DNA of 64,000 bases. It comes from Istiophorus platypterus (lineage: Eukaryota; Chordata; Actinopteri; Istiophoriformes; Istiophoridae). Positions 48,600 to 59,900 of the stretch are shown here, piece after piece (within the stretch, counting starts at the first letter, position 1; every line of letters starts with the position of its first letter). The stretch covers positions 16,751,527-16,815,526 of the forward strand of contig CM029126.1 of NCBI GenBank assembly GCA_016859345.1, read 5' to 3'. A model generated the notes under the pieces. The model had not been told where the DNA came from, did not search any database, and saw only the letters and a list, made by a program, of their open reading frames with translations. A program made the position numbers and the translations under genes.

Positions 48600-50240
48600 C
48601 TATGAACGTGCCTAAATATATTAACAACAAAACTTCAAATATATAACATAGCCACAACTGTAATATCCTCGTATATTTCGATACGTGTCTAAAACGACAA
48701 CGAGCGAGGGGACGTGTTGTGAATTTTATTGATATTCTGCAAAAAGGTCGGCTCTCTTAATATTAAAAAAAATAATAATAATCAATAAGAAAAGCAAAAA
48801 GCAAAAGCCACAAAAATACCAGAAATTGTACGGGTCTATCCTCCCTTCAGAAATCTTTACAAACACAGGATGACATTTCATTTTGAAATCGTCTTAACTG
48901 TCTTAACAGTTTTTTGTTGTAATGTTCCTCCCAAGACTTACTTTTGTCATATTCAATTTCAAAATGAAATGTGTTGAGATTAAGTTTGATCAAACCTTTC
49001 AAATGACGTTAAAACTTAAAGATACGTCAACCAAATCATTACTAAAAGACAAATTACTTTTATTTAGCATGGATTTGGATTTTGTTTGGAATCCTGAATC
49101 TTCGAAATAAACACGTCAAGTTTAGAATCTTGTCCTTCGTTTTGAAATGCTTTTAATGAGAAAAAAAAATACAATAGGACCGTGATCTGGTCCTAATAGA
49201 TAAATGCTCAAATAAACAATGAGAGACAGGTATGGTGCATGCAGTAGGTCATTTTGAGGACAACATATTTCAATAACTCAGTTCACTGTCTCCGATGCAG
49301 TTCGTTAAAAAAAATAAAGAGTATATATCTGTATTAAAACATTTTAGTCTACGGTAACCAGATTTAAAATGGGAAGTGAGCGACACCGTGTGGTGATTTG
49401 TTCAAATCAAAGCCAGGCTTGACTGACACTGAAGATCGTCACTGTGGTTTCCCTGATTTTGATGGTTAGGAACCTTTTAGATTCACAACATGTACGTTAC
49501 TTAACCGCTGTGCAGGGAAGTAAGGGTTTCCCTTTTCATTGTGCAATTTTACGGAAGTATGTTCAATTCAATGACATTAACTTTAGTCATAGGGCAGTTC
49601 TTTAATCCTGTTTCCAGAACTGGGCAAGATTTTTTAGATGTTTACTGGCAGTCTTATTTGGCCTTTCTGTTCTTGAATGTGACTAGTGGTTTGAACCCTG
49701 CGGTAAACCCCCTTTATTTACAGTCAGGAAGGCGTCTTCTGATACAGACTTTGACAATGATACACCAACCTCCTGGAGGTACTTGACCTGATTAGATGTT
49801 GTTCAGGGGTTTTCTTCAACTAAAGAATTCTTTGATCATCCATTTCAGTTATCTTCATTGGTCTTCCAGGCCTGATGATGTTGCTGAGCTCACCAGTAAA
49901 TTAACCTCTTTCTAAGAATGTACCACATTGATGACTTGGCCTCCCCTAAAGTTTCTGTGATCTGTCTGATGGGGTTGTTTGGGTTTTTTGGGGGGAGTTT
50001 TTTTCAGCCTAATTATGGTCTCCAGCATGTGCATCAACACTTCTTTGGAAGGCTTTAAAGTACCCATTAATAGCTACTAAAAGAAAATTCAACACTTCAA
50101 ATCAGCTCCTGACCTTTTATCTTCTTAAATTGTAATGAAATGATGAGGGAACAAGCTGCATCTGCCATGAGACTGATTACTTTTGAGCCTCTGAAAATGA
50201 TGAACTAGGTACAAAAATGGCTGTTATTCCTAAACTGTTA
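48600..50240. other. Intergenic region between carmil1 and the tnfrsf6b-like gene
   Basis: A/T-rich, no gene recognised. The second half is a transposon relic (about 49600-50330). Confidence 0.65.
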
Positions 50241-50330
50241 ATGTGATATTTTTCTTAAATAGCCTTTATTGCACATCCATTGTGGTGATGTACAGAAGCA
50301 AAATTATGAAAGTTTTGAATAGTAATGTAT
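49600..50330. mobile_element. Degraded DNA-transposon relic (Tc1/mariner-like, subfamily uncertain)
   Basis: Recognised by landmarks of an abundant fish/amphibian repeat: CTGGAGGTACTTGACCTG, GGTCTTCCAGGCCTGATG, GAGCTCACCAGTAA, AGAATGTACCACATTGATGA, TTTTTCAGCCTAATTATGG, GACCTTTTATCT, ACTTTTGAGCCTCTGAAAAT and CATTGTGGTGATGTACAGA, in that order. No intact transposase frame remains and the outer ends are not clear. Confidence 0.65.
50265..50270 (-). terminator. Candidate polyadenylation signal for the tnfrsf6b-like gene
   Basis: AATAAA on the minus strand, 308 nt past the stop codon. It lies inside the transposon relic. Position alone supports it. Confidence 0.4.
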
Positions 50331-50577
50331 CTACCTGTATCACCTCAATGTTTTTTAAAAGTAAAAAAATAACATCATATCTATGAAACATCACGAGGTC
50401 GACCTTTGAGGTAATATGTGTACTCCCAATCAACTGACAAATAAAAATCATAATAAAAATATAATGTCAAAGGACAAAAATGTCCCCAAAAATGCTACCG
50501 TATTAGATTGCAAATGAAGAGAACGAGATATGTTATACTCCCACATGTACCACTGTCAGTCTTTTAGAGTAGCTGTC

Positions 50578-50779
50578 TCACAGAATTAAGCCACTGCCCG
50601 GGTTTTGCTGCTGGATGTCCAGAAGTCTCCTCTCCAGTTTGTCTGCCAAGGAGTGTAGCTGTGAAGCCCTCAGAAACTGTGGCAGTTTCCTCAGCTCCTC
50701 CCTGGGAGCCTGGGCCAGCCAGGCTGAGACCCGCTGTAGGAGAGGCTCTCTCTGTCTGGGGACTGGCTGATCAATGAAC
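50578..50779 (-). CDS. tnfrsf6b: tnfrsf6b-like coding exon 5 (stop codon)
   Basis: 202 nt including TGA, acceptor CTGACAG. It encodes the basic, leucine-rich tail with VSAWLAQAPREELRKLPQFL and ADKLERRLLDIQQQ, ending SGLIL. The basic residues could bind heparan sulfate, as DcR3's tail does (inference). Confidence 0.9.
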
Positions 50780-52056
50780 CTGTCAGAGGGAGATGTTGGT
50801 TTAGTAGCGTCAGTGTAATCAGTGAATTAAAGAGGTGAATGGAGTGGTTGAAAAGAGGCAAGAAAAAGGAGGAAGCGAAGAGTTCAAAGACAACGGCTTG
50901 TTCTAGGCTCACCTGGCGACAAATTTCCGCAGTTTTGACAAACGGAATCTGTGAGTATCGAAGAACCTTATGAGGAATGTCCTGTGCGTCTCATCTAGGA
51001 AACAAAGTTGTACGCAAGAGCTGAAGTTTTTTGTTTTGTTTTTGTTTTGTTTTGTTTTTTTACATATTACCTTGCAGACCTAAAATTCTGTCGTAGATAT
51101 TATAAATGGGTACACACCTCCATATGTAAGACCCTCGAGGGAGCCGCACAAAGTGTCCTGGTAAATTGTGCCGGCGAAGAGCACGATCTGTCCACTTGCG
51201 CATTCCCGGTGTTTTACGCACGTTTCGAGCGCAGAAGACGAGTTGGAGAAGTAACCTTCAGGACACGTTTCACAGACGGTGTTCGTTTGAGACGTACCTA
51301 GGACGAGACAACAGCGCATTCACCACAGTGTCTTAGCTACCGACGGAGAGTTGTAATGATGGATCTCTAGTGATTCTGCTTTAACGTTAAAACCAAATGT
51401 TTCAGGCCTCTACTCATGTAAAATATTAGTTAACTAATGCTTTTTCTTCTTTTTTCTTTTTTTTTTAACTCATTATAGAAGTTCCTTATTTCTAAAGATT
51501 TGCAGCGCGCATACGCACTGCGAAAATGTCAAATTTTATAAATCATACAAAATCAGAATATTACCAATTATAACTGTATTAATTTCAGCAACAACAAAAT
51601 TGCTTGAGTCAAACAAGAAACTATCTTCCTCCAGATAGATACCTCTCGTTTGAACACCCTCTCCGGGCGCGCACTCTTTGTGTTTGAGACAGAAGTCGGC
51701 GGCCCAGTAAAAGCCCTCTTTGCACCGACAGACCCTGTTTCTGACAGTCGAACATTCCCTCTCCACCTCCTGGTTCTCGGTGCAGAAGTTGTCGCAGTAC
51801 AAACATCGGGGCAGGTAGTTCCACAGCTCGGTGAATTGGTCCTTCCTGCACTGCGCGCACTGCGTGGGTGTGGTGGCGGTGCACTGCGCGGTCATGTGCG
51901 TGCCCGGAGGACACTTGTCACAGGTGAGAGTCTCTCCGTTATACGGATTTGAGACCTCGAAGGTGGGGACGGACTCCATCAACGAGGAACCAAAGAGCAG
52001 GAACAGCACCAGGAGGAAGATCTGAGGAGATTTGGCGTGGTTACTATTCCTGCAAG

Positions 52057-52092
<36 letters not shown>

Positions 52093-52996
52093 ATCTAGTG
52101 TTACACCTTTTGTAGCCTTGCCTTTCTGATATTCTGCAGTACTGCTGCCACATGCCACTTTATTACTTTTGTAATAAAGTGAGTTTCTTATTGCCTCATC
52201 ATCCTCTTAGCTGTAATTCGATACATATTTAGGTCACACCTTATTTGTCCTGTAATGCTGTAACAATTCTGTCATTTCATATATTTTGAGTGAATCAAAG
52301 CAAAAGGAATAAATGCACTGGAAAAGTGTTTGTGATTTTTTTTTTTTTTTTAATATTGTTTTTTGGAAATTGCCTAGATCTTCATTACTTTAAGTGATTA
52401 TTGCCCTTCCTCAGGCAGACAGAATTTGAGAGCAGTAGCATTTTTCTAATAACTGATGTTGCCACCGTTTACATCTTTTATCTGACATGATAAGTCTGCC
52501 TTTTTTTTTTTTACTCAGACATTTACCTCCCAAAATGACTGTTTAGTGTTCACTAGAGACCTACATAGATCTATTTAAGGACTTATTATTGCAGCCATAG
52601 GTGACTTTAAATCAGACTCTAAAATTACCTTTAAAAAGATCAACCTGTTTATATCTGAATGTGTCTCTGATTGGCTTGAAGTTGTCTTATTCCATTTCTT
52701 ATTAGATCAATTTGGCAATTTCCAATTAAGGCAAAAAGCTACAGATTCTTTTATCTTCTTCTTTTGCTCATTTTTCTTCTTCTTCTTGTATTATCATGAC
52801 ATCCCCTTAAGTAATAATGTTAAAAATCTTGACTTCCTCTATATTTGATGATATTTTGGCGTTTTAAAAAAGAATCAAACATCAAAGAAAACATTGCTGA
52901 TCATCACATCAGTCCCTGTCTTAGCTGGATTCTATCCTCTTAAATTTAAATACGGATACTGTTATACAGAACACTCACCATGCTGATGATGTGCAT
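50578..52996 (-). CDS. tnfrsf6b: Decoy receptor 3-like gene (TNFRSF6B family), complete, 5 coding exons
   Basis: Secreted TNF receptor superfamily decoy. DcR3 traps FasL, LIGHT and TL1A in mammals; the ligands of the fish protein are inferred only. Five exons join in phase to 861 nt, 286 residues plus stop, against about 300 for human DcR3. Layout: signal peptide (residues 1 to about 20, core IFLLVLFLLF); cysteine-rich repeats from TCDKCPPGTHMTAQC (about residue 39) to QDTLCG (about 178); and a helical C-terminal domain of about 95 residues. No hydrophobic segment follows the CRDs and there is no TRAF or cytoplasmic motif, so it should be soluble. NSSS in CRD4 is a possible N-glycosylation site. 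FTELWNYLPRCLYCDNFC and VCRCKEGF follow DcR3 closely. A diverged tandem copy of tnfrsf11b is the alternative reading; the short tail with one helical domain favours DcR3. Confidence 0.87.
50913..50994 (-). CDS. tnfrsf6b: tnfrsf6b-like coding exon 4
   Basis: 82 nt, phase 1 to 2, acceptor TTCCTAG and donor GTGAGC. It encodes ETHRTFLIRFFDTHRFRLSK and LRKFVA, aligning with the helix after the CRDs in DcR3. Confidence 0.88.
51118..51297 (-). CDS. tnfrsf6b: tnfrsf6b-like coding exon 3
   Basis: 180 nt, phase 1 to 1, acceptor TCCTAG and donor GTGTGT. It encodes TSQTNTVCETCPEGYFSNSS and then CVKHRECASG to DTLCGSLEG, the last cysteine-rich repeats. Confidence 0.92.
51643..52021 (-). CDS. tnfrsf6b: tnfrsf6b-like coding exon 2
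   Basis: 379 nt, phase 0 to 1, acceptor TCCTCAG and donor GTATCT. It encodes the signal core, CRD1, CRD2 and the start of CRD3, ending GEGVQTR. It covers in one exon what tnfrsf11b splits into exons 2 and 3. Confidence 0.9.
52058..52092. repeat. (ACT)11 trinucleotide repeat
   Basis: In intron 1 of the tnfrsf6b-like gene, 37 nt upstream of the exon 2 acceptor. On the transcript strand (AGT)n, it would read poly-serine if left unspliced. Confidence 0.96.
52979..52996 (-). CDS. tnfrsf6b: tnfrsf6b-like coding exon 1 (18 nt)
   Basis: ATG CAC ATC ATC AGC ATG directly followed by donor GTGAGT. It joins in phase 0 to exon 2 and gives a textbook signal peptide, MHIISMIFLLVLFLLFG. It was chosen over the unspliced upstream frame because that frame would bury the hydrophobic core behind about 38 residues, including a serine run from a microsatellite. 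A TATA-like box lies 48 nt upstream. Confidence 0.7.
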
Positions 52997-53043
52997 GCAA
53001 TCACTTCTGGCAAACAGGGTTTGAAAGTAGGATCAGTGTCATT

Positions 53044-53049
53044 CTTATA
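53044..53049 (-). promoter_or_regulatory. TATA-like box of the tnfrsf6b-like gene
   Basis: TATAAG on the minus strand, 48 nt upstream of the exon 1 ATG. The spacing allows a start site about 30 nt downstream and a 5' UTR of about 20 nt. Confidence 0.4.
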
Positions 53050-54443
53050 CTGTTCAAATGTGTGGGCGGTTGTGGGGAGGGCAGAACCTTTATTCAAAAG
53101 GTCCAGCTCCCTCTCCTGTGTAGATGAAAGCTGAAATTTTCTCCAAATGGCTAAATGGCAGTATTCTTTCTGTCTGGGAGGTTTTCTGCTTCACACAAGG
53201 GAAATTTATTTTTTTGCACTTTTTTACTTAAAAAGGACATTCAAAACTTTCTGCTGAAGTTTTCTTTAATGCCATGTGGTTCATCATTATTTTACAATAT
53301 TTGAGAAAAAAAATCAAAATTTTCCCCTTGCTAATGCATTGGCAAATCACCAGTGAGTCACTCAAGGTTGAGCTCATTATGACGTTGAGCTGAATTGCAT
53401 TGTTTGAATACTATAAATGAGTCAAATAAGTAGCTACGTTTCTCTCACTTCCTTCTGCACAGTCATGTTAAAATATTTTCAGACAAATGTGTCTGTTGAA
53501 AGTACAAAGTAGTTTCAAGTGATGTATGGTTAAACATGGAAGTGTCTAGTAAAATGGATAAGGATTTATCAGATCCTGACCAGCAGCTGGCAGTGGTGTA
53601 CTAGAGTCCTATTGGCTGATATTTTTTGTAACATGAAGGTACATTATAATACCAAAGCAAAACATAAAAAATCTAAATTTATACTGTTTAGTTTTTTTTT
53701 CTTCCTCAGATTTTTGGGAAAAAAGACAAAAATCAACCATTCATCTGTCTGCCAGTTTCTTATTTGTGAAGACAATGCACTTTTACAAACTGATTTTAAT
53801 CAGATCAATTGACATTAGTGTTCACAAGTTACACAAGCTTAAAGAGGACCAGTCGAGCATATATACAATACAGATCATACATTTAATAATATAAAAGTGA
53901 TAAAATAAAATATAAAACAAATATCACTTCATGAACTTGCAGCATTTCGAATCCAGTATTTCTGATGAAGTAATAAAAACAAGCCTTTACATATTCAGAA
54001 AGTATTTTTTTTTAAATAGAAACAATTGCACTCCTTTGTACATTCATAAAGCTGACAATTTAAAAAAAAATCAGATGAGCTTTACTTGCCAGCAGTCCAA
54101 AACAAACCAACAAACAAAGGAAAACTGTAGAAAATACATGTATTTCATTATGAAACCAAATCCTTCCTCTCAAACAGCGAGAAAGCAACAATAATAAAAA
54201 CACATCTGCCAGCCCATCATCCATAAAATAGTGTGCTATTTACATCTTAAATAGTTTTTCTTTTTTCACAGACTCTGGTCAATAAGTTTCCAGGAAATAT
54301 TTTTTTTTAATTTTTGCTTTGGTCTGCCTGAAGTACACAGATGTGTGATGGTGTTTTTCTTTATTTTAAGTCTTATTAGATTCAAAACTACAGATAGATT
54401 GTGTTCACTCAGGGGGAAGTTTGTTAGCATCCCTTGTAACCTT

Positions 54444-54449
54444 TTTATT
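54444..54449 (-). terminator. tnfrsf11b: Candidate polyadenylation signal of tnfrsf11b
   Basis: AATAAA on the minus strand about 290 nt past the stop codon. A second copy lies at 54360-54365. Confidence 0.4.
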
Positions 54450-54741
54450 TTGGTATAGGTTCTTCATAGAAAATCATAGATAGGAAGAAGAATTTACCAT
54501 TCCATTTTGCCTTTATGAAAAAATACCTCTAAGCACATTGTGCGTAGCTTAATATCATGTGGTGATACCTTAAGGACCCAACATTATCATGTGACCTATG
54601 TCTGTTACTGTTTCACATACATTTATCCCCCTGTTCACTGTGTGGGTGTCTTTTTGTGTTTGTGTGTTCATTATTTGACAATGCATTAGTGTCTTTTTAG
54701 GCTTCCTTTTGCATATATTCCTCTTTGTACCTCCCATTTCC

Positions 54742-55136
54742 TTATTCATTTAGTGGCTTATGAGCCTTAAAACACAATTCATCCTGAAGCATACCGACAA
54801 ACATCTTCTCATACATCTTGTGCGCGGAGGTGGTTCCGATGATGCGGCTGATCTTCTTAAGGCCTTTCAGTAGATAGCGCGGTGCCCCCTGGCTGCGCAG
54901 CACCCTCAGACTGTGAGACAGACCTTTGGCTAGATCCAGGTCGTAGTTTGATGTCTTCCACAGGTGAAGAAGCTGCAGGATGTACTGCCTGGGCAGGCAG
55001 CTTGAAATCACAGCGTGGACATCCCCCTGCTGAATTTTCACCCCTGGCAGGCTGTTGGTGACCTTCAGTAGGTCATCTAGGGTCAGGTTCCTCAGGCCAT
55101 TGCAGCGAGAGACCTTCCTCTCACAGTGGTTCACAC
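54742..55136 (-). CDS. tnfrsf11b: tnfrsf11b coding exon 6 (stop codon)
   Basis: 395 nt including TAA, phase 1 in, acceptor TCCCTCAAG (AAG rather than the usual CAG or TAG). It encodes VNHCERKVSRCNGLRNLTLD, the second death-domain region and the tail DELCFKAHKPLNE. Confidence 0.95.
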
Positions 55137-56909
55137 CTTGAGGGAAAGGATACAAACATTAGTACACAATTGCAGGGCTTCAATAAGAACCGGCTGACAT
55201 TAAAAGTGCAGATTTTGTCTGTACCTTGTATGATGCCGTAAAGCTTGTCCTGGTCTTTGTTCTGCTCTCTCCACAGTCGAAGCAGATGAAGGACCTGCTG
55301 CTGAGGAGAGCAAGTCTTCTTCAGCCTCTCGAGGCTCTTACGATCCACCCTGCGGCCCGGAAGACTCTCCAAGAGCCGTTCCAGTGGCACCGAGGAGAGT
55401 CGCAGTGAGGCTAGAGACTGAAAGACTGCCTCTTCACACAGAGTCACATCTGGAATAATTTGAAAGAGACGGACAGGGAGACTAGGCTTTAAGAACATTT
55501 TTAGATTGTTTAGATTTCTTTCAATACATTCTTTAGAAGACCATATTCTTCACAGAGGTTTCAATCATGGGACACAGGTGATGTTCAGACTAGATTTTGA
55601 TCATAAACTTTTCCCATCAACCTATTATATGTCTTGATTTGTTCCTTGTGTGTCTGTGTGATTAGCTTGTAGTCTCATAACAAGACCATGTTCTCATGAA
55701 GTGAACTGAGGTGAGCTGCCCTGATAGGTGCTGTGCTCTTCTGCTGAGTTGCACAAAAACATACACCTACAGTACTTCATAATTACGTGGACTATATTTC
55801 TGCAGCCATGAAAAAAAAGGCCTGGGCCTTCCTTATCAAGGTAAAGGGTTTTTGTGAAGAGCAGCATTTACTCTTCTTTTCTTTCTTCCTTTGATAGCCG
55901 GGAAACCTTAGCCATACCTGTTCTCATTACAAATAATCCCACCTTGACATCAGTTATATATTCAGGACATTAGAAGCTGAAGATGATAACACTGCAACTG
56001 CCATACAATTAGAAAACATGTCTGTATTCATGTATGTGTGAAAATATTTTCTGATTGACCTGTGAACATGAAAAAATACAAAGTTTACTAAAACCAATGT
56101 CGGTGTAGTATGATTGAATTTAATGCGTAGAGGACATTAGGCTTGTGTCTCAGATGTCTGCATGTTTTAAGTGCGGCTTGGTCTATAATTGACATTGACA
56201 TCCTGGTGGTTACTCCAAATCACAGCTCAACTTTGGAAATCCCAACTGCTTTCAATGTTTGTATTTTTGCTCATAAAGCCTGCTAAACTCTTCCAGGATT
56301 TGCTGCAGAAAATCTGTGGTTGTGTCGTCTAGAGAAAGACAGTTTGTGAATGAATGTTTGAGGAGAGCATCACCCTCCCTGTGGGCTAACAGCTCTTTGT
56401 GATTTCTTCTAAGTGTGGTGTACAGTATGAATGAATGTGCCTTGGCCTGTACATCTGTATTTGTGTGTCCTCCAGTGACTGTGGTTACTAAGAACCTCAG
56501 AATTCAGTGTCACATGTGAGGCTTCTCCAGAAAAAAAAATTAATCACCAGCATTTGACATAGTTAAGGTCTGAGTAACAAAGACTAACAGGCTTGTCTCT
56601 TGTCTCATTCCCAATTGAATCAGTTTCCTCTGTTATTGCAGTTTGAGGATGTGGCAGTTAAAGGAGTAATTGATGCATCATGGGTCATTATGACAGTAGT
56701 GCTATAAACACCCCATCCAACCCTTTAGTCTGGCCTTCCTCTCTTTTGTTGGTTTGCAGGCACGCAAGAATTTTGAAAAGAATGGAATCTGGACAACGAA
56801 CCTGACCAAGGAAATCCCCTGCCTTCAGAAAAGGCAGAATTGTTCCAAAACAATTCAGTTCTGACTGATTTCAACTTGTTGACAATTGAGGTTTATTCAA
56901 AATCATTAT

Positions 56910-56945
<36 letters not shown>

Positions 56946-59900
56946 TGTGTGTGTACACTGTATTCTCTCTTCACCTTGCTTCCATCCTGGTTTGGTCCTA
57001 AAACATGTTGTATCTATCTTTATATTACCATTAGTGATTGAATCCTGCTGCAGCAAATTGTAGTCTAGAGTAAACTATCTTCTTACCTGTGTGGCACAGA
57101 GTGTGATGCTGAGAACACTCCAGTGTTGCTGTCTTGTTCTGACTGCCACAGAGGCTGTCTGAAGCGGATGTGCCCCATCTCAGTGTCTTCAGGCCCAAAT
57201 CTGAGCAGTTTCTGTGGGGCTGACATGGTTCGGTGGAGGAGCCGCCGGTGGAGAAATGACCGGCGGGACAAGGCTCACAAACGGTGTCACTCACTGGTGT
57301 ACCTGTAGGAGATACCCACAGGATGGTAAATAAATTTTATGGATGAAAACAGGATTGTGAAAGAATTTATAAAATTTAAAAAATATTGTATAATTTTTTT
57401 AAACTATGAGAAAACTCCGAAACATGCAGATTTTTCTCATTTGTACTTTCGCAAGTGTCATTTTATACAATTCAGCATTTTTCAGACAGGATGATGTGAT
57501 TCCACGAACTAAAACCCAGATGACATGTGAGAACCCATCAAAACGGCAGATGTTTGTGTGATTCTGAGAATGATTCACATTTGTCTTACTCACTAATAAA
57601 CCTCTGCAGTTTCTATAGCTTCTTTTCAAACCACAACCAGTGCTGGTTTAGAACATGTAAAATACGTGCTATTACTACTATCTACCTGCCACGTTAACCA
57701 CACCACAGAGTGATTTGTCAGCCGATTTTTCCGACTGACTGACAGGAAAAGCGACAAAAGCCCCAGTGCTCTCAGTGCAAATTTTTTTTTGTAAAATGAC
57801 TGCTGTAAAATGCAATAAAACACAAGTTGAACACATCTCAGGCCTTTAGCTAGAATATTATACGCAATAATGTATAACATGTACATATCTATCAAAATAA
57901 AGAAACATTTAAGTATGAAAACAAATTTTCAATCTAAATTGATTGAGAGGAAAAAAATCTTTGTGTAATTGTATAACATTATCACATTCTAGAAACTATG
58001 TAGTAATAAAGTAATAATATAATTCTAAAATAATATCTGAATCAATTAACTGTAATATGTTTCACTATATAGCTTTCATTATTATTTCATGTTACAGTAA
58101 ACCTCTGGTTCATGTCGTATGCATGGTAATATGATGACCCATGTAGTGAGTCACATCCTCATTTTATTTTTATCTCTGAAGTGTTGAAGTGAAAGCACTG
58201 TGGGAGTTTAAGCTATGCTTACTGCATATTTAACCTTTGAATGGTTTCCCGCCATCGGAGCAGTGTGTTCTTTCTTGAAAATGTTTCACCAAATAGCATT
58301 AGAACATGAAACCACCAGCTGATATACATAAAGCAAAGTGATCATGTTTCCTTCCCCTTTGATAACAAAGGATGCAAAGTGCAGGTCTAAGAATGTGTCA
58401 ACGTAACTTTAACACGGTTTCATATGCTAGCATTTATCTTTTTTCTTTTTTTCTTAGAATTTCCCCCATCTCTGTAAAATCACCATGCAAGCACTTTACT
58501 ATCATGAAAAGCAGCTTCAGACGTCATTTAAAGCAGTGACACTCGCTCTACTGCCTGCATGATAAGGGATGTATCAGTTAACTAAACTGGCAGCAAATGA
58601 ATGCATAAATTAAAAAACATCAAACTATAAGGAGAGCTGAAATGCTTAGTCATTTAATCAATTATCCGCCAGAAAAAAATATCTAGCAACTATTTTGTTC
58701 ATGGGTTAATCAAGTAAATTATTTCTAAAAGCGAAAATTATTTTAAAAATCCCCAGGCTCCAGCTTCTCAACTGTGGGGATTTGCTGTGTTTCTTTGTCT
58801 TGTGAAATAGTAAACTTAATAAGAACGTGACGAATCCAGTGTTCCTGTTCAGATTCTGCCCAGTTTTAGCATAATTTAAAATTATTAACCGTTTTAGTCC
58901 TCTTTTATCTGTTGTTTGATTTTGTATTGTTTTGTCTCCAGCTCACCTTAGCAAGGTTTACCTTTCAAAACAGGTGTCCAACCTTAACGGGGCTTACCTG
59001 GTTAAATGAAATTTAAATATATAAAAATAGCTAAAAAATTCTGGATTTCTTGGACAAAACATGCTATTTAATAACATCACATGGGACTTTAGGGGATATT
59101 GATGTGCATTTTTCACTATTTCCTAAAATTGTATAGGCCCATTGATCAATCAAGAAAAATAACAAGAAAATTAATTGATAATATTTTTTGCAGAGATCAT
59201 ATAGAGGATAAAAATGACTTGTATTGTTTCATTTAATATTTAGTTGGTTCTTTTCCTATACATTGTGTTCCACTGTGTCTTTCCTTGATGCTACTGTTCA
59301 ATAAAATGAAACAGTTTCCAAAAGCACAGATAAACCAGATAGAAAGACTTAAAGTCAAGAGCAAGAATCAAAACTAAAAACAGACAAGCTGGGAGATCAA
59401 GGACTGGAGTCCTAAATGGCATCTGTTGTTGGAAGACTGAGCCGTGGGTTTTCTAACATCTTGTGGTTTAAAGGTCTTAACCACAACTCAAGGCATTACA
59501 TAATGAGTCCTTCAGCTTGAAGGAGGGGAATCCCCTGAAATGCTGTCTAATGTCTGCAGATTCTCATTCGACTGTGAAGTCTGACTATGGATCCATGTCA
59601 GAAGACTTTCATCTTTCAGCAGTGTCAGTACTACAGGGGTCTGATAATAACTAGCATCCGTGGAAAATGTTGCTTCATCTGTGCAGCGGCTAGATTCAGG
59701 TCTTAAAAATTTATTTTTAAATAATCAAAAATCAGATTCCGTTTACTGGAATGCTGAATTTCAACATATGATGCACCAAGGACAGAATCTGCAAGGATAT
59801 CCACCATGGTAAGGGCATTCTTGGTTGCACAAGGCTTAATAATTAGCTTACGAGGCATTTGGTGATGTATCTCTAGGGAAATGGGAACAATGTAATGTCT

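Larger units (their letters stand above)
52997..54741. other. Spacer between tnfrsf11b and the tnfrsf6b-like gene
   Basis: 1.7 kb, A/T-rich. It should hold the tnfrsf11b 3' UTR (from 54741 downward) and the tnfrsf6b-like promoter. ORFs at 53612 and 53931 have no recognisable match. Confidence 0.65.

Noticed and set aside
48075..48657. Several long overlapping ORFs in the GC-rich region, up to 178 codons
   Set aside because: High GC depletes stop codons, and the frames run into the GT tract giving Cys-Val or His-Thr runs. None has a recognisable domain, and they overlap on both strands.
49541..49786. 81-codon ORF upstream of carmil1
   Set aside because: Overlaps the transposon relic and does not resemble a transposase or any receptor.
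51650..51952. 100-codon plus-strand ORF opposite the DcR3-like exon 2
   Set aside because: An antisense shadow of a GC-rich coding exon.
51536..52153. Single-exon 205-codon receptor ORF starting MWQQ
   Set aside because: Its first about 44 codons are intron sequence containing the (AGT)n repeat, and the last about 36 are past the exon 2 donor. Splicing into the 18-nt exon and exon 3 fits the family far better.
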